A stretch of DNA of 64,000 nucleotides. Origin: Aporrectodea caliginosa (lineage: Eukaryota > Annelida > Clitellata > Crassiclitellata > Lumbricidae). Shown here in pieces: positions 13,301 through 23,736 of this stretch. The DNA is taken from positions 243,501-307,500 of the forward strand of contig JACEVL010000084.1 of NCBI GenBank assembly GCA_020284085.1. Direction: 5' to 3'. The notes under the pieces were generated by a model. The model had not been told where the DNA came from, did not search any database, and saw only the letters and a program-made list of their open reading frames with translations. Made by a program: the position numbers and the translations under genes. How positions within the stretch are numbered: the stretch's first letter is position 1; the number at the start of each line of letters is the position of its first letter.

Positions 13301-16300
13301 GCATTGCATTTTCAGTTTGTCGAGTATAGGGCACTGAAACTAATGGTCATAAGGGATAAATCGATTGGGACATCGATTTGTTGTCTAATCTAGTCTTGTG
13401 CCACTTTTGAGGTTTGGCCAAAGTATGTATCTTGGAATGGTCTTCCCATGCATCTGCATGTCCCTGTCACCAGTGACACAACGTACACCTTCAAAAGCCC
13501 TTGAAAACGGTTCCCTTTTGCCAGAACTGGACTGGATGCACCACTGAGTTAAGACGTCTTAATGGGGCGCTAAGTAAAAGCTCTGAATGAGTTAATGAAT
13601 TAAACCTAATCCAATCGAATCTAATCTAACATAATCCTACTCTAGTCTGTTCCGACGTATACGATCTTAATCTTAGATATTCGAGTCTATAATAATCGTG
13701 TTATCTAATGTTTATCCAAGTTAATATAATCTACCCAAGTCCATTTAAATCTATCATCCTAATCTAATGCAGTGAAGTGTTGTACGAGGGATATTTTTGC
13801 TAAGTACTGTCTGCTAGAGTCAGACACTGTAGCAATCACGATAGATAAATGTATCCTGGAAGTAGTTTTCTTGTAGCACCTCCATACACAATTGCGTGTC
13901 GAGTCTTTAATGTCAGCCAGGTTCAAACTTGCTCGGCTTCAACTCTGATTTATCTGACATATCGCATTTCAACCGAACTTTTCCAAAAGGTTACGATTCC
14001 TGATCAGAGTTTCACTTGAAGAATCCGGTAGGGGTCCCGGGACCTACAGTACTTTTGAGAATGGACTCAGCCACTGACCGGGGACGGACAATACCGTATT
14101 TGAGCTGTAGAATCGGTTAAGGCAACTATACTGTCACGCTGACGTTGCTTAGTAAACATAGTGACTCTGCCGTCAGTGTAGGTGTGCTGTGCCGGATGTC
14201 TGCCTACGTTAGGTAGGCCTACTGCTTGTGTAATAAAGTATGCTTGACCTGTGTAAACGAAATTTCAAAAGGCCACGAGTGTGAGGCATGATTCCAAAGC
14301 TCCTAGCTAAGCCTACATTGGGCCTATATTAGGTCTAAATTAGGCTGACATTAGGCCCACAGCTAGCAAAGGACGTAGGCACATTATACACCGCATGTGC
14401 TGACGCTGATTTTCACGAAACGCGGAGGAATTTTTATGAAAACCATTGCACTTGGCATATAAATGTTTCCGCGTCAGCTGAGGGCTTGGTACCGACCCTC
14501 CTACGATAGGCTTTGTCTTTGGAACTAGTAGGCAATCCATTCCCTTCGCAGTTCGCATTCATACCCTCATTGTCAGCTCCTCGCCATGTGCCCGGTTCCC
14601 AGTTGATACGACGGATCGACTTCTGTGACTTGAAGTGACCGTAGATTAGATGCCTTGTCATAAATGCGCTTCATAAGGCATTGAATTAGATATCCATTAC
14701 ATGTCTGATTAGATTAGATTGTATGGCTATTACATGTTTGTGTTTGTGTTTGTTGGTGAGCAGCCGAGCGAAAGACATCACTCGGTAAGGACTGGCATTC
14801 AGCCTGCCTGAAATGCACCAAGTGCAACAAGACGCTGACTCCAGGAAGTCATGCAGAGGTCAGCAAACACGAATCGGATCCAATCCTAATCTGATCTTGG
14901 TTATTCCACTCCCTTTCTAATCCGATATCATGTAATCTGAACTAGACTAATCTAATCTATATAAGATCTGATCAATCGTCTGTTCAGATTTATGATCATT
15001 TATGTAGGCTAATCTAATGTGTCTTGTATAGTTACTCAATCGTCAGATCTAATTCAATATTACGTGATCCTGAATGGTATCTGATTAGTATAATCCGATG
15101 TAATCTTGTCTGGTAGGATGTAATCCAATCTTACCTGGTGTAGTCTATCTGGTCTATCCTGTAAACTATTCTTGATCTAAAAGTCTATAGTCTACAATCG
15201 AGCATTATACAAGTGTCTTACGTTGAATAATTATGTGCTCAACTGAATAAGCTTCCTTAAAACTGTTTCCGATAGGCCTAATTGACTTAACTTGACCTGA
15301 TTGCTATTTTCAACATTATTTGCAGCATGAGGGTCAGCCATACTGCAATAATCCATGCTATGCAGCTCTATTCGGACCAAAGGGTGAGTCTGTTACAGTG
15401 TCGCTATATAAATTATACGACTACGCTAAACTATATAGATCTATACTACACTAGACTAGACTCAATCACGCCACGCTAGACGACAGTAAACTAGACTAGA
15501 CTGCTCTAGATTTAGCTACTCTATACTTCTCTACACAAACCGCAAACAAGTATTGTACGACCGATGATATTTCCGCCTTCATTGCTCAAATTACATCCCC
15601 GACGGTGGTTTTATGGGGAGAGAAAGGGAAAGGGTTAGGCAACGGGAAGGAAAGGACAGGCAGAGCAGCCCAGACAGATAAACAGACAGACGGACAGACT
15701 GACGGAGACAGACAGTCAGCGATTGGTTGAGGCCACTTCTAAACGGCCAACCCTGATGACTCAGACAACCCTGTTGTCAACATTCAGCCTGCAGATGACG
15801 GTTGACGGTTGAGCTGCGCGGGATTCTGTTTGCCCAGAGGGAGTGGAGCTCAACGAGTTAATTGTTCATTGATCGAGATTAACATCTGCTGTGATGTCTG
15901 ATAGACGAAAACCAACTGTGTTGAATAACTGTGAAAACAGAAGGGAAGTCTGAACTTGTGCTGATTCGAAGCTATCGGCAGCTGAACGAAATGATGAGTC
16001 ATCCATGACAGATTAAGTCTTTACGGACTGTCCTTATACCATAGGGATTGATGAATGTATGATTAATTGATTATGTACGTGTAGGCTATGTATTAGAGAG
16101 AGAGCACGGATTGTGCGATACACCTTTAGAGCGTTCATTAATGGTAGTATAGAGATACATAAATATGATGGAGGTGGTGGTGGTGACGATTGTGATAGTG
16201 TTGATGGTGGCTGTGGTCATGGTGACGAGTTGAAAATGATGAAGTATCCTCGAATACGGCTTTGCTAGGCTTTTGTAGCTCTTGAGTAGAAGTATTTATA

Positions 16301-16417
16301 GATCGCCATATAAATGCTTTGAATGAATGCATTAATTAATTAATGATTTCAATTGCTTTGCATTGTGTTTATCTAGGTTTCGGACATGGTGGTACGGAGA
16401 GCCACACGTTTAAGTAG
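4261..16417 (+). CDS. CRIP1: CRIP1-like single LIM-domain protein (spliced, 4 exons)
   Basis: Joining 4261-4300, 14764-14858, 15326-15383 and 16377-16417 gives one frame of 77 residues, the usual length of cysteine-rich (intestinal) protein 1. The LIM zinc ligands are in place: C4 and C7 ([13 protein letters not shown]), H26, C29, C32 and C35 ([12 protein letters not shown]), then C53 and C57 in the second finger ([13 protein letters not shown]). The tail GGTESHTFK matches the family C-terminus. Family members are small cytosolic or nuclear zinc-binding adaptor proteins without catalytic activity. All three introns are GT-AG, although intron 2 has a weak donor (gtcagc). Intron 1 is 10.46 kb and hosts a complete hAT transposon in antisense. 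CRIP1 is chosen over CRIP2 because there is one LIM domain and a complete terminus; orthology to one vertebrate paralogue is not proven. Confidence 0.93.
4924..4931. repeat. Left target-site duplication of the hAT element
   Basis: GGTCTCTG, repeated exactly at 9560-9567. An 8-bp duplication is typical of hAT insertion. Confidence 0.95.
5256..7624 (-). CDS. Transposase exon 2
   Basis: Carries the zinc finger, catalytic core and dimerisation region in one open frame of 789 codons plus the stop. The acceptor is CTTACTTAG just 5' of 7624 on the - strand, and GA completes the split Gly codon. Confidence 0.9.
5256..8854 (-). CDS. hAT transposase, TTF zinc finger / ZMYM1-like (2 exons, 818 aa)
   Basis: Exon 1 is 8854-8767 (29 codons plus 1 base, [15 protein letters not shown] start with a basic, NLS-like cluster). 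Intron donor is GTATGT at 8766 and acceptor CTTACTTAG ending at 7625. Exon 2 is 7624-5256 and continues in frame to the stop. Approximate positions in the 818-residue protein: TTF-type zinc finger around C136, C138, C139 and H141; DUF4371/RNase H-like core with IADDTRDIS (about 311-318) and [10 protein letters not shown] (375-384); [13 protein letters not shown] (401-413); TRW (469-471); C-terminal hAT dimerisation region with [14 protein letters not shown] (about 750-763). No stop or frameshift is seen. Function by family: it binds the element ends and catalyses cut-and-paste transposition in the nucleus. A start at GTG 7604 would drop the basic N-terminus, so the spliced ATG is preferred. 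Confidence 0.9.
7727..8064. mobile_element. Nested inverted-repeat insertion inside the transposase intron
   Basis: TGGTGCATTTTAGGAC at 7727-7742 continues through about 7763 and is matched in reverse complement by 8030-8063 (GTCCTAAAATGCACCA at 8048-8063), arms of about 35 bp with few mismatches. Between them (7790-7905) is a copy of the dispersed hairpin tail repeat that is about 95% similar to 21820-21910. No clear target duplication was found. It lies wholly in the intron, so it does not interrupt the transposase. Confidence 0.65.
8540..8639. repeat. Two-copy direct repeat, 52-bp period
   Basis: A 48-bp unit at 8540-8587 beginning acccctcactacaaaacatg recurs at 8592-8639 with one base change (c to t). 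Confidence 0.9.
8767..8854 (-). CDS. Transposase exon 1
   Basis: Encodes [18 protein letters not shown] and 11 more codons, then one base of a split Gly codon. The MDKF-basic cluster start is common in this transposase group. The donor GTATGT follows. Confidence 0.8.
8855..9559 (-). promoter_or_regulatory. Transposon 5' region upstream of the transposase start
   Basis: About 700 bp between the transposase ATG and the right terminus. It should hold the element's promoter, though no core motif is certain. The last 110 bp contain the G-rich subterminal repeats. Confidence 0.4.
9560..9567. repeat. Right target-site duplication of the hAT element
   Basis: GGTCTCTG, identical to 4924-4931. Confidence 0.95.
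9690..10800 (-). mobile_element. Degenerate CR1/L2-like LINE
   Basis: Read on the - strand, 10210-10165 gives [15 protein letters not shown], a decayed form of the reverse transcriptase motif GVPQGSVLGPLLF. At 9840-9705 it gives [19 protein letters not shown] followed by KLHYCNSL, typical of the segment downstream of the RT domain in CR1/L2 elements. Several frame changes separate these, so the copy is dead. The 5' limit near 10800 is a guess. Confidence 0.65.
10960..11290. other. Intron 1 DNA with a possible SINE-type tail
   Basis: ggtgctatataaatgctattta at about 11013-11034 resembles the end of the GGGGCGCTATATAAATG tail repeats. Nothing else definite is seen. Confidence 0.3.
11297..11427. 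repeat. (CTCGTC/CTC)n trinucleotide-type repeat
   Basis: About 130 bp of CTC and GTC triplets. All six frames stay open through it, giving Ser-, Glu- and Leu-rich shadows. Confidence 0.95.
11905..12240. repeat. About 22-bp minisatellite (ttttaggtgacaggtctcc type), interrupted by a MITE
   Basis: Units such as cttttaggtgacagg recur roughly every 22 bp from 11905 to 12000 and again from 12165 to 12240. The interruption is the MITE at 12001-12156. Confidence 0.8.
12001..12156. mobile_element. Short non-autonomous hAT-like MITE (156 bp)
   Basis: Ends CAAGGGCGTAGC and the complement of CATAGGCGTAGC (GCTACGCCTATG at 12145-12156), 10 of 12 positions matching. The sequence GGCAGGTC is present on both sides (11993-12000 and 12157-12164), an exact 8-bp target duplication. 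There is no coding capacity. Confidence 0.85.
12420..14700. other. Intron 1 DNA of CRIP, no gene seen
   Basis: Contains a degenerate TAATC/TCTAATC repeat at 13595-13770. No spliced exon candidates with family resemblance were found. Confidence 0.5.
14764..14858 (+). CDS. CRIP1: CRIP exon 2
   Basis: Acceptor gtgagcag precedes 14764. Encodes residues 14-45, including [14 protein letters not shown] with the H and C ligands joining the two LIM fingers. The donor is gtcagc, weaker than consensus, but the frame joins exactly to exon 3. Confidence 0.93.
14880..15180. repeat. Degenerate TAATCTGATC-type repeat in CRIP intron 2
   Basis: Runs of AATCTAATC, GATCTGATC and similar short units with low order. 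Intron 2 holds nothing else recognisable. Confidence 0.6.
15326..15383 (+). CDS. CRIP1: CRIP exon 3
   Basis: Acceptor tttgcag; encodes [19 protein letters not shown] plus one base of Gly. Carries second-finger cysteines. Donor gtgagt. Confidence 0.94.
15400..16376. other. CRIP intron 3
   Basis: Degenerate CTAGACTA repeats at 15420-15530, then unremarkable DNA. A GGTGGTGGTGACG microsatellite-like patch lies at 16170-16225. No gene seen. Confidence 0.5.
16377..16417 (+). CDS. CRIP1: CRIP exon 4 (terminal)
   Basis: Acceptor atctag; completes Gly65 and encodes [12 protein letters not shown] and the stop TAG. The SHTFK ending is characteristic of CRIP1. Confidence 0.93.
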
Positions 16418-18250
16418 ACTACCAAGCATCGCGAGTAGCGTCGCCCTACTCTGTCGCCACCTAGGAGTCGCTGACAAAGACATGTAGCTTGTAATAGGCT
16501 TCGCTAATATGTAGTCTGTGTTTTGGCCGATCGTTTTGATTGGCAGTAATTCCATTAATGTGAAATTCCTGTGTACGAATGTTTTGTTCAGCATGAGACG
16601 TAAATCCTCTTGCTCGTTACCTGGTTTCTGTTGAAGGTTTCTGGTTTGCGAATTAGTTGCAAGGTTAAGCAGCTTAAATGAGTGAAATACTTTGAAGGTT
16701 ATTACTAAGCATTGCATTCCAAGGTACTTTGGCGTACTCGACACATTTTGTTACCTACATAAGCTTAATTACAGAGTAGTGGGCATGATTACAGTAAGTT
16801 GCCTACCTAAAAAATTACATCACCCGAAGTAAATACTTTGCCTTATTTGCCTTATGTTGTACTAAGTATCCGGTTAAAAGCGCTAGTATGCAATGGTACT
16901 GGGGTAACTTGAAGGTGTTGATCAGGGTATATGTTGTAGTTAGGAGATACGGTAGCCGTAGTGGATTAAGTAGATTTTAGGCTTTGTGTCGGTGGTGTAA
17001 TTAAAGTTGCTAGTGCTACATGTTGCGTTTGATAGCGATGCACTTAAACCGCCAAGTACGAAGGCGAGGTATCTTGAGCGCCCAGTTTCTGTTTCTGTAA
17101 ACAAAATCTAGCTAGGTTAATTTTGTTTGCCAGAAATTAACTTGGTTAGCTCTTTGTCTTTCTCTGCTCATACCTAAAACAAGAACTGTTCTTGATGAAC
17201 GAGCTTTCGCGTTTGCTGGAACTTTCTCCCTGTTGTTTGACCGTAACGCTCAGTAACTTCTCTTGTTTCATCCTCAACTTAGGACTTGCTCTTTCAAATT
17301 GCTTATCATCCAAAGGGTGCCTCTCGGTCTTACGGACTGGTCTTCTGCATACTGGCCTGATTACGAATTCGTTCTGATGCGCCATCGGTTGATGCCTTGT
17401 GTTTTAGACACCAGCGCAACAGAAGTTATTAATTCCAATTAATTGCAATATATTTGTTTAAAACAAGTTAACTCGGTTAGTTGTGACTACATATGCAATT
17501 GGAATTAAGCTACTTTAACGCTATACCCCATTATGGGAGTCTCGTGTCTTCTTCTATTACATGTGCGCAAATATAGACATCGTGTATGACCTATTGATTA
17601 CATGCGTCATGTGCCAGTGAAAGCGATCCATATGATCTCTGTGTTGAGTGTAGATTTCAAAGTTTGACAACGACTTGGATTTACTTCCTACTTTGAGCAT
17701 CATAAATTATGATCATTTGTAGTTCAAAAAAAATATTTTTTTACTGTGTTGATATGTTTGCAAAACTATTAAGTTGTGGTGCAAAATCGTCGACAATGTA
17801 AAAATGATTTAGATTACCCTTTTGAAAAGACCAACTGATAGCCAGCGAGTAAAATAGCCAGCGTTTCAAGTGGTCAGCTATTGCAATGACCAGTCACTGG
17901 GATAGACGGGAACTGAAATATCCAGCGCTTTAATTGACCAGCGACTCAAATAGCCAGCCACTGAAATGTATAACTAGCGCTTTAATAGACCAGCGACTCA
18001 AATTTCCAGCAACTCGATGAGCCTATAGCCATTTAAAGCAAATACTAACCACTGAAATAGTCACACTTTGCAAGTATTGCAACAGACGACGTGCAGCTGC
18101 TGAAGTTTCAAATAACTAGAAATTAGAACCTAAATGGCTGTCATAAAGGGTTCGTCCATGAAAATGGCTAGATAGGCTACTTGAGAACCATCTGTGGGTT
18201 TTGTTTTTCGTATGTTGTCGCAGTGGCACTTGCTAGTAATTGAGTAGGGC
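16418..18250. other. CRIP 3' flank, no gene seen
   Basis: No consensus AATAAA close to the stop could be assigned. At 17840-18060 there is an imperfect minisatellite built on aatagccagcgactcaaat-like units of roughly 20 bp. Confidence 0.5.
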
Positions 18251-18854
18251 CTAATAGCCAGCATGCAAGGATGTCACTTCAGTACAGTTGCACCAAAAGA
18301 TATATTAGTTGGTTACCATTTCAGTTCCTGGAGAACCCCATGTGTCGTAACTTCATTCATCCACTAGAACAATTATCTAGAATGTTGAATACTAATCGTC
18401 GACGTTGCCTATCCATTGGTTGGGTTCTACGTGTGCATGAGGGCCTCGCTAGTGGTGATTAATATTCTCGAGTTGTATGAGCAATGAGCAGTATTATCCT
18501 ACAGATGAACTATTTCCTATTCTTAACTAACTTTAAGACCACTTAGGCTGGCGTAGGCAGCGCTTTTGTGAGGTAGGCCTGCTTGAAAGGCGATATGTAA
18601 AATGTCTGCAATGCACGGTACGTACACGCAGATTCTAATAGGGGTGGCAAGTGGCAACTAGTCAAACGGACAGCGGTGGTGAAGGATCTCACCGGTTCAC
18701 CCGATCAATTCTTTTAAATTTGAACAGGGTCGAGGTCATATGGCCGCTGTATATAAAACACTTACATTTACATTTAATGTAATGTAACTGAACTTTGTCG
18801 TAGCGTCTTCAAAGTACGGTAACTCTCTGAAATAGCCAGACCTCTATCGCCAAG

Positions 18855-19310
18855 ACCAGTGCTATTCAAACTGTAATCCGCGCGCGGCCCGTACCGGTCC
18901 GCAAGTGACTGGCTACGGGGCCGCAGAAATAAAAATCTGAATCACGATTTTCATGGTACTCAAAATGAAATATTAACATATACAATGTAAAGCATAAAAT
19001 GTAGAACACAACGACACAGTGTTCTTACATAACAAAAGGTTTTGAACATGCAGCAGTAACAGAACAGAAATGCAACCATAATAAACAGTGACAATATTAT
19101 GAAGTCTCAATTTAGTCTAAGCTTAATATGTCTTATAATATAATTATAAGAAGAACCAGCGTTTAAAGCGGGGGAGGGGACGCGTGGGAACGGCGTTCCC
19201 ACATCTCTCGAAATTCTTTGCTTGCACTCCCACTGCTCACCATGCAATGGAACCCTGGTAACGCATGCATTCCAATAAGACTCTTCTTCGGAGTTCGCAC
19301 TGCTGACCCA
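18855..19310. mobile_element. Possible hAT remnant with Charlie-like left end
   Basis: CAGTGCTATTCAAACTGTAA at 18855-18874 followed by a GC-rich CGCGCGCGGCCCG stretch resembles Charlie-type hAT termini. A CACTG-ending mate at about 19292-19299 matches only partly, and no target duplication is seen. Confidence 0.3.
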
Positions 19311-19554
19311 AAACACTTGATTACTGAGATGAAGTTAAAATCACGTTTACCACGGTGTGACTAGTAGAACAATCACCTATCCGCAGCATCAGGAAGTTTA
19401 ATAGGCACTGGCCTAGACTAATGTTAAATGCATCACGAGTCTTCGCTAGGTGGCAGTCGCGTATTTACTGCACGCATGTTCAGTAGGTGTCGGTAATGTC
19501 CGTTGGATTTATTAAACGGTCCTAGCTAAAAGAAATAACGTACGCATAAGGAGG

Positions 19555-19750
19555 TCTACCCGAGGTAACAGTCTATAACAGCTGCGATAACAGGTAACAG
19601 TCGATAACAGCAAAGGTAACAGGTAGCAGTCGATAGCAGTTGAGGTAACAGACAGCAGTCGAAAACAGCTGAGGTAACAGTCGAAAACAGTTGAGATAGC
19701 CTAACGGTCGATGATAGTTCAGGTAACAGGCAACAGTCGATGACGATTCA
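19555..19750. repeat. Minisatellite of aggtaacagtcgataacag units
   Basis: Seven or so imperfect copies of about 25-30 bp carrying GGTAACAG and CAGTCGA. Confidence 0.85.
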
Positions 19751-19839
19751 GTAGAACGTGTAACATTCTGATCATCAACTTTCCTTTCCTGTTGTAGTCT
19801 GACCTGATATAAACCTTCAGAAATTGTAATTGTAATCTG

Positions 19840-20080
19840 ACATTTTCAAAGCGCCACTTCAAGAAAACACTCATCAGTGGCACTCCCGAGCTGAGCCAGT
19901 GAAATTACTGTCGAATAATAGGCGTCAGAGGCGCTTGGGAAACTGTGGAAGGGATAAACTGAAGATCTCGAGCCGCAGATCTCGAGAAAGGCATTTCCAG
20001 CTGGTGACTACAAAATAGGCAAAGCTTCTGGACAGAACAATGACAGCGTCGTTAAATAAACGATATTAATTTTTTAACTT
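19840..20080. mobile_element. SINE-type tails
   Basis: 19853-19890 resembles the dispersed AGCGCC..CTTCAAG..GGCAC hairpin tail on the - strand. At 20047-20072 gcgtcgttaaataaacg matches the tail at 1058-1085. Confidence 0.5.
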
Positions 20081-20262
20081 AAGTGGACAGAACAGCAGTA
20101 GGCCTACACGTGCGAGGGACAGTCCATGGATAGCTGACCGAAAAGTGCCACGACCAGGGACCGAGAAGACTGAAATGTAGAAGCTTCCTAATGTAAAAAT
20201 TCAGAGACAGCAGCGCAATATAGAATAGTAATAAATAATTTGAAGTTCGTATGTAGATTTCA

Positions 20263-20305
<43 letters not shown>

Positions 20306-20372
20306 CGTGTGTGTGTGTGCATTTGGTGTGTGTTTGTGTGTGCGTGTGTGTGTATGCGCGCGCGCGTGTTTG
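20263..20372. repeat. (TA)n and (GT)n microsatellites
   Basis: About 38 bp of TA, then about 65 bp of GT with interruptions and a short (GC)n. Confidence 0.95.
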
Positions 20373-20379
20373 CTAATAC

Positions 20380-21500
20380 ATGTTCTTCTGTCGATCTATC
20401 GATGAGAATCTTCTTCCAATCTTCTTGATGAAGAGTCCTGATCAGTGCTGAAGTTTCGGCACCTTAATCTTCGATGCGACTCAATAGCGTGGATGTTGTA
20501 GATTATTGTGCGACGATAACAAGGAGCAAATGAGTACATTTGATATTTCGCATAATTATCATGAAATTTTACAACAACGCATTTACGATGACCTCTCCAA
20601 TTAGTGAACCCTGTCCGTCCTTCATGTTTCCCGATCTCTGTCTCCTGGTGTGACCTATGACCTCTCTCAAGCCTAGACACCCCCACTATTTCATAATCAT
20701 TTTTATGACAGGTGTGAGCAGATTCCACGCCACTTGAAGCACACTCCAACATTGCGTATTAATACTAATAGGCCCTAGGCCCTATAGTAACCAGTTAAAA
20801 GAAATGAATATGTCTGAAATGAGCTAATAAAATATACACTTCAATAAACTATGTCATCATGTTCTTGCCCATATTTCACCACAATTGTGCATACATAACT
20901 TCTTCATAGTAACGAGTTACAGAGAAAGAGAGAAAGAGAGACAGAGACAGACAGACAGAAAGACAGTGAGAGAGCGGGGCATATAGGCGATTATTATTGT
21001 AGCTGGAGTTACACATGCAACTTCCACGGCCACGCTTGGCTACGCTCGACTGATTCCCAATGCACCAGTCCTTGCTGGTGAGGGGAGGACGGAGATGGCT
21101 TGAAGGCACGATCAACAGCACTCAGATAGTGCTGCCGAAACAGCCTGTATGTCTCTCTCTTTGTTCACGTCCTTTCTGACTGTCTGGCTGTCTCTCCCTG
21201 TCCGTATGTCTTTGTTTGTCTCTGTCTATCGGTCTCTTTGTTACGACGGTATAGATAGGCATTGTCATTGCTGTATCTCATCCGAAAAAGATTTTTTAGA
21301 AGGCCTTTAGAACCGGTTTTTTGGGGTGGGGTAAGGTGATGGTGGTTGGGGTATAGAGGTGTGGGGCAGGAAGGGTTGAGTGGTGCGTAACCCTACTGTG
21401 CTGCCAGAGGGTTTTTGTACCCTGAGAATGGCTGTCCCGCATTAAATCACCTGGTGTATGTTTAAGGTTGCTTCTTGTTGACAATCGTCGAAGACTGCGC
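20380..21500. other. Intergenic DNA, no gene seen
   Basis: Short open frames only. A GAGA/ACAGAC repeat lies at 20924-20975 and a TCTG-type stretch at 21150-21240. Confidence 0.5.
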
Positions 21501-21539
21501 AGAGGCAGATTCGACGTACACGGTAATTACCTTCTCTTA

Positions 21540-22110
21540 TCTCATCTAAGGATTGCGGCGGTTATCTAATCGGGGTAAGATCGGATGCTAAGTTCGTATC
21601 GGATGTATTGGATCTAAATTCGTATCGGATCTATTGGATCTTCAGCTTCAATTACTTATTTGAAAAATCGAGGTAGAAGGATATAGCACAGCGGACACAG
21701 AATCGTGCTTACATGTAGATCATGCTAAGATCGACGTAACATCTATATAGGATCAATAATATAAGATCGAGCTAAGATCTGGCTACGATTTTAACTGTAA
21801 TATATTCGTTCGTAACTCGTAATGACATTTAACATCATATAGGCTAGCGCAGAGAGCGCCTCAGAGTAGATATCTTGAAGGGGCGCTATATAAATGTTCA
21901 ATCACATTACATTACGATTGAGTTTAAATCGACTCAAGATCTAAGCAAGATCGAGCTTAGATCGACTCAGGATTTAGCTAAGATCGAATTAAGACAAAGT
22001 TAACACCTTTTCTTAAGATCTTGTTTCAATCGAGCTCTTAGGATTCGTATGAGATAGAGCTAAGATCGGTTTAAGACCTAGTTAAGATTGTGAGAGAAAG
22101 CTAAGATCGA
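21540..22110. repeat. Degenerate repeat of gagctaagatc units with an embedded SINE tail
   Basis: GATCGAGCTAAGATC-like units with about 13-bp spacing. At 21805-21915 a + strand copy of the dispersed hairpin tail (GAGCGCCTCAGAGTAGATAT then CTTGAAGGGGCGCTATA) interrupts it; it is closely similar to the reverse complement of 7790-7905. Confidence 0.75.
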
Positions 22111-22499
22111 GAAAATAGGAAAACCAATTTAGCCTAAACAGACAAATTGTTCAGATAGAAATTGATCGCTGAAATGATATAGGGGTAGATTTTATTATAG
22201 GCCTAACCAAGAGGTGGTCTCTCACTGTTGACAATTTGGTTGTTTCGACAATGATAACAAAGAAATAGAAATATTGTTACATAATACCATCGATTGTCTT
22301 GCCAAACAGAACCCAGTTGATTCCAATTGTTATTGTTTCGAAAGGTCGGGCGGGTTAAACTGCCTGAGGACTCGACCAAAGGCTGTTAAATCGACATTAG
22401 CTCCAAAGAATTCACGCTTTATTGGGCTCGACAGAGAAGGTTAGTTTTTCAGACACGTTCAAAGTAGGGGTATACCACAACGTAGTATTAGTCTATTCA

Positions 22500-22905
22500 T
22501 CATCATCATCATCATGATCCATGGGCCGAAGGCCCGTAGGTGTCCAACGCTTGCCTCAGATCCCTGGGCCGAGGCCCTTTTGGGGTCCAATGCTTGCATT
22601 GGATTTCATTCGTATTTTTTCTTTACGAACGGAGTATCTGCACCCATCCGTTCGACCTTCGCGCTTCTCCCTTAAAGAGAGTTCCAGGCTTAGGACTGGC
22701 TCTGATAACCACATGTGGTATCAAAGGCGGCGATGCCACCGACGTTTGCCAGCTTTTTCAGGGTTCCTGCTGAGCCTGTCCACCTCGCGTAGCGCCCTAA
22801 GGTGGTACTTCGGCCAAGACCTTCACCACTGATGGCATAGCCTCAGCAGGCACTCCCCTACTGACTGTTGCCACCCCCTCACCACGTTGAGGTGTGAGTT
22901 GGACT
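22500..22905. mobile_element. Unclassified candidate dispersed element
   Basis: GC-rich compared with its surroundings. It begins after a (CAT)n run, and its first 90 bp contain two diverged copies of a GGGCCGAAGGCCCG..GTCCAACGCTTGC unit. It has sharp composition edges but no recognisable protein. Confidence 0.3.
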
Positions 22906-23269
22906 TAGTCTATTAGAAGTATAAATATAGTGTTTGAAGTGACTCTGAGTAGCAAACCGTTGCAGCCTTATTATGCCTGCCATGTTTAACACCGAACAAG
23001 GTCAAATGCATAAACTCATGTTTGGTTGTACGCTTCTATGCATTGGCTCTCATTAGAAGCACAAAAGGTAAGGCTTCCAAAGAAATCCTAATAAACAGCA
23101 ACTGAATGGAAGGACAGATCTGATATTCAAACATCTTTTCTCTTATTGCCACTCATTTATCGATCAGTATTGGATAGATGGCTGAATGGGCGCTAGGTGG
23201 CGTGACATTTGACTGGCGATCACCTATCCTCATATTGTGGGACACGGAATTCATTCACTCATTCAGAGC

Positions 23270-23600
23270 ATTTATATAGCGCCCCTTCAAGAACTTACAC
23301 AGGAGCGTTCCCGGCCCAGCCACGTCTAAGGGAAAAAGGCTTGAGGGACTTGTAGAATCCTGCCGGATGGCTCATAAGTAACGCGCGCAGGTAGGTCATT
23401 CCAGATGGAAGGGCCCACAACCGATCGATAGAGCGATAGCCTTCAAACGCGGTGAGGAACGGTTCGAGCCTCCCTGAGACGTTACTGTGTAGGGAACCTG
23501 GTCAAGACCTTCACTCGCAATTGCTCAGCTCCATCGATTGATGCTTGGTCATTAGGTAGTGGCGATCAAGTAATACATTACAATAGTACTAATAACACTA
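23270..23600 (+). mobile_element. tRNA-derived SINE with an adjacent hairpin tail copy
   Basis: B-box GGTTCGAGCCTCC at 23462-23474 and an A-box-like tagagcgatagcc near 23429. The stretch tcaagaccttcactcgcaat at 23501-23520 and following ttgctca match the SINE body near 45215-45241, so both belong to one family. A - strand copy of the GCGCC hairpin tail lies at 23274-23312. Confidence 0.6.
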
Positions 23601-23736
23601 TCGCGGTCCAGATGTTGCTTAACTTAACTCCGCCTGTCAGCGTCGAACAAAATCAAGCTGTCTTTCGTTGTCGGATTAAAAAGCAGCGCTACAAAAATTT
23701 ATATGTTGTAATACATCATCGTCTTGATGGACCGAG

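Noticed and set aside
17146..17385. 79-codon frame on the - strand
   Set aside because: Basic and polar, with no motif, no neighbours and an overlapping + strand frame of similar length.
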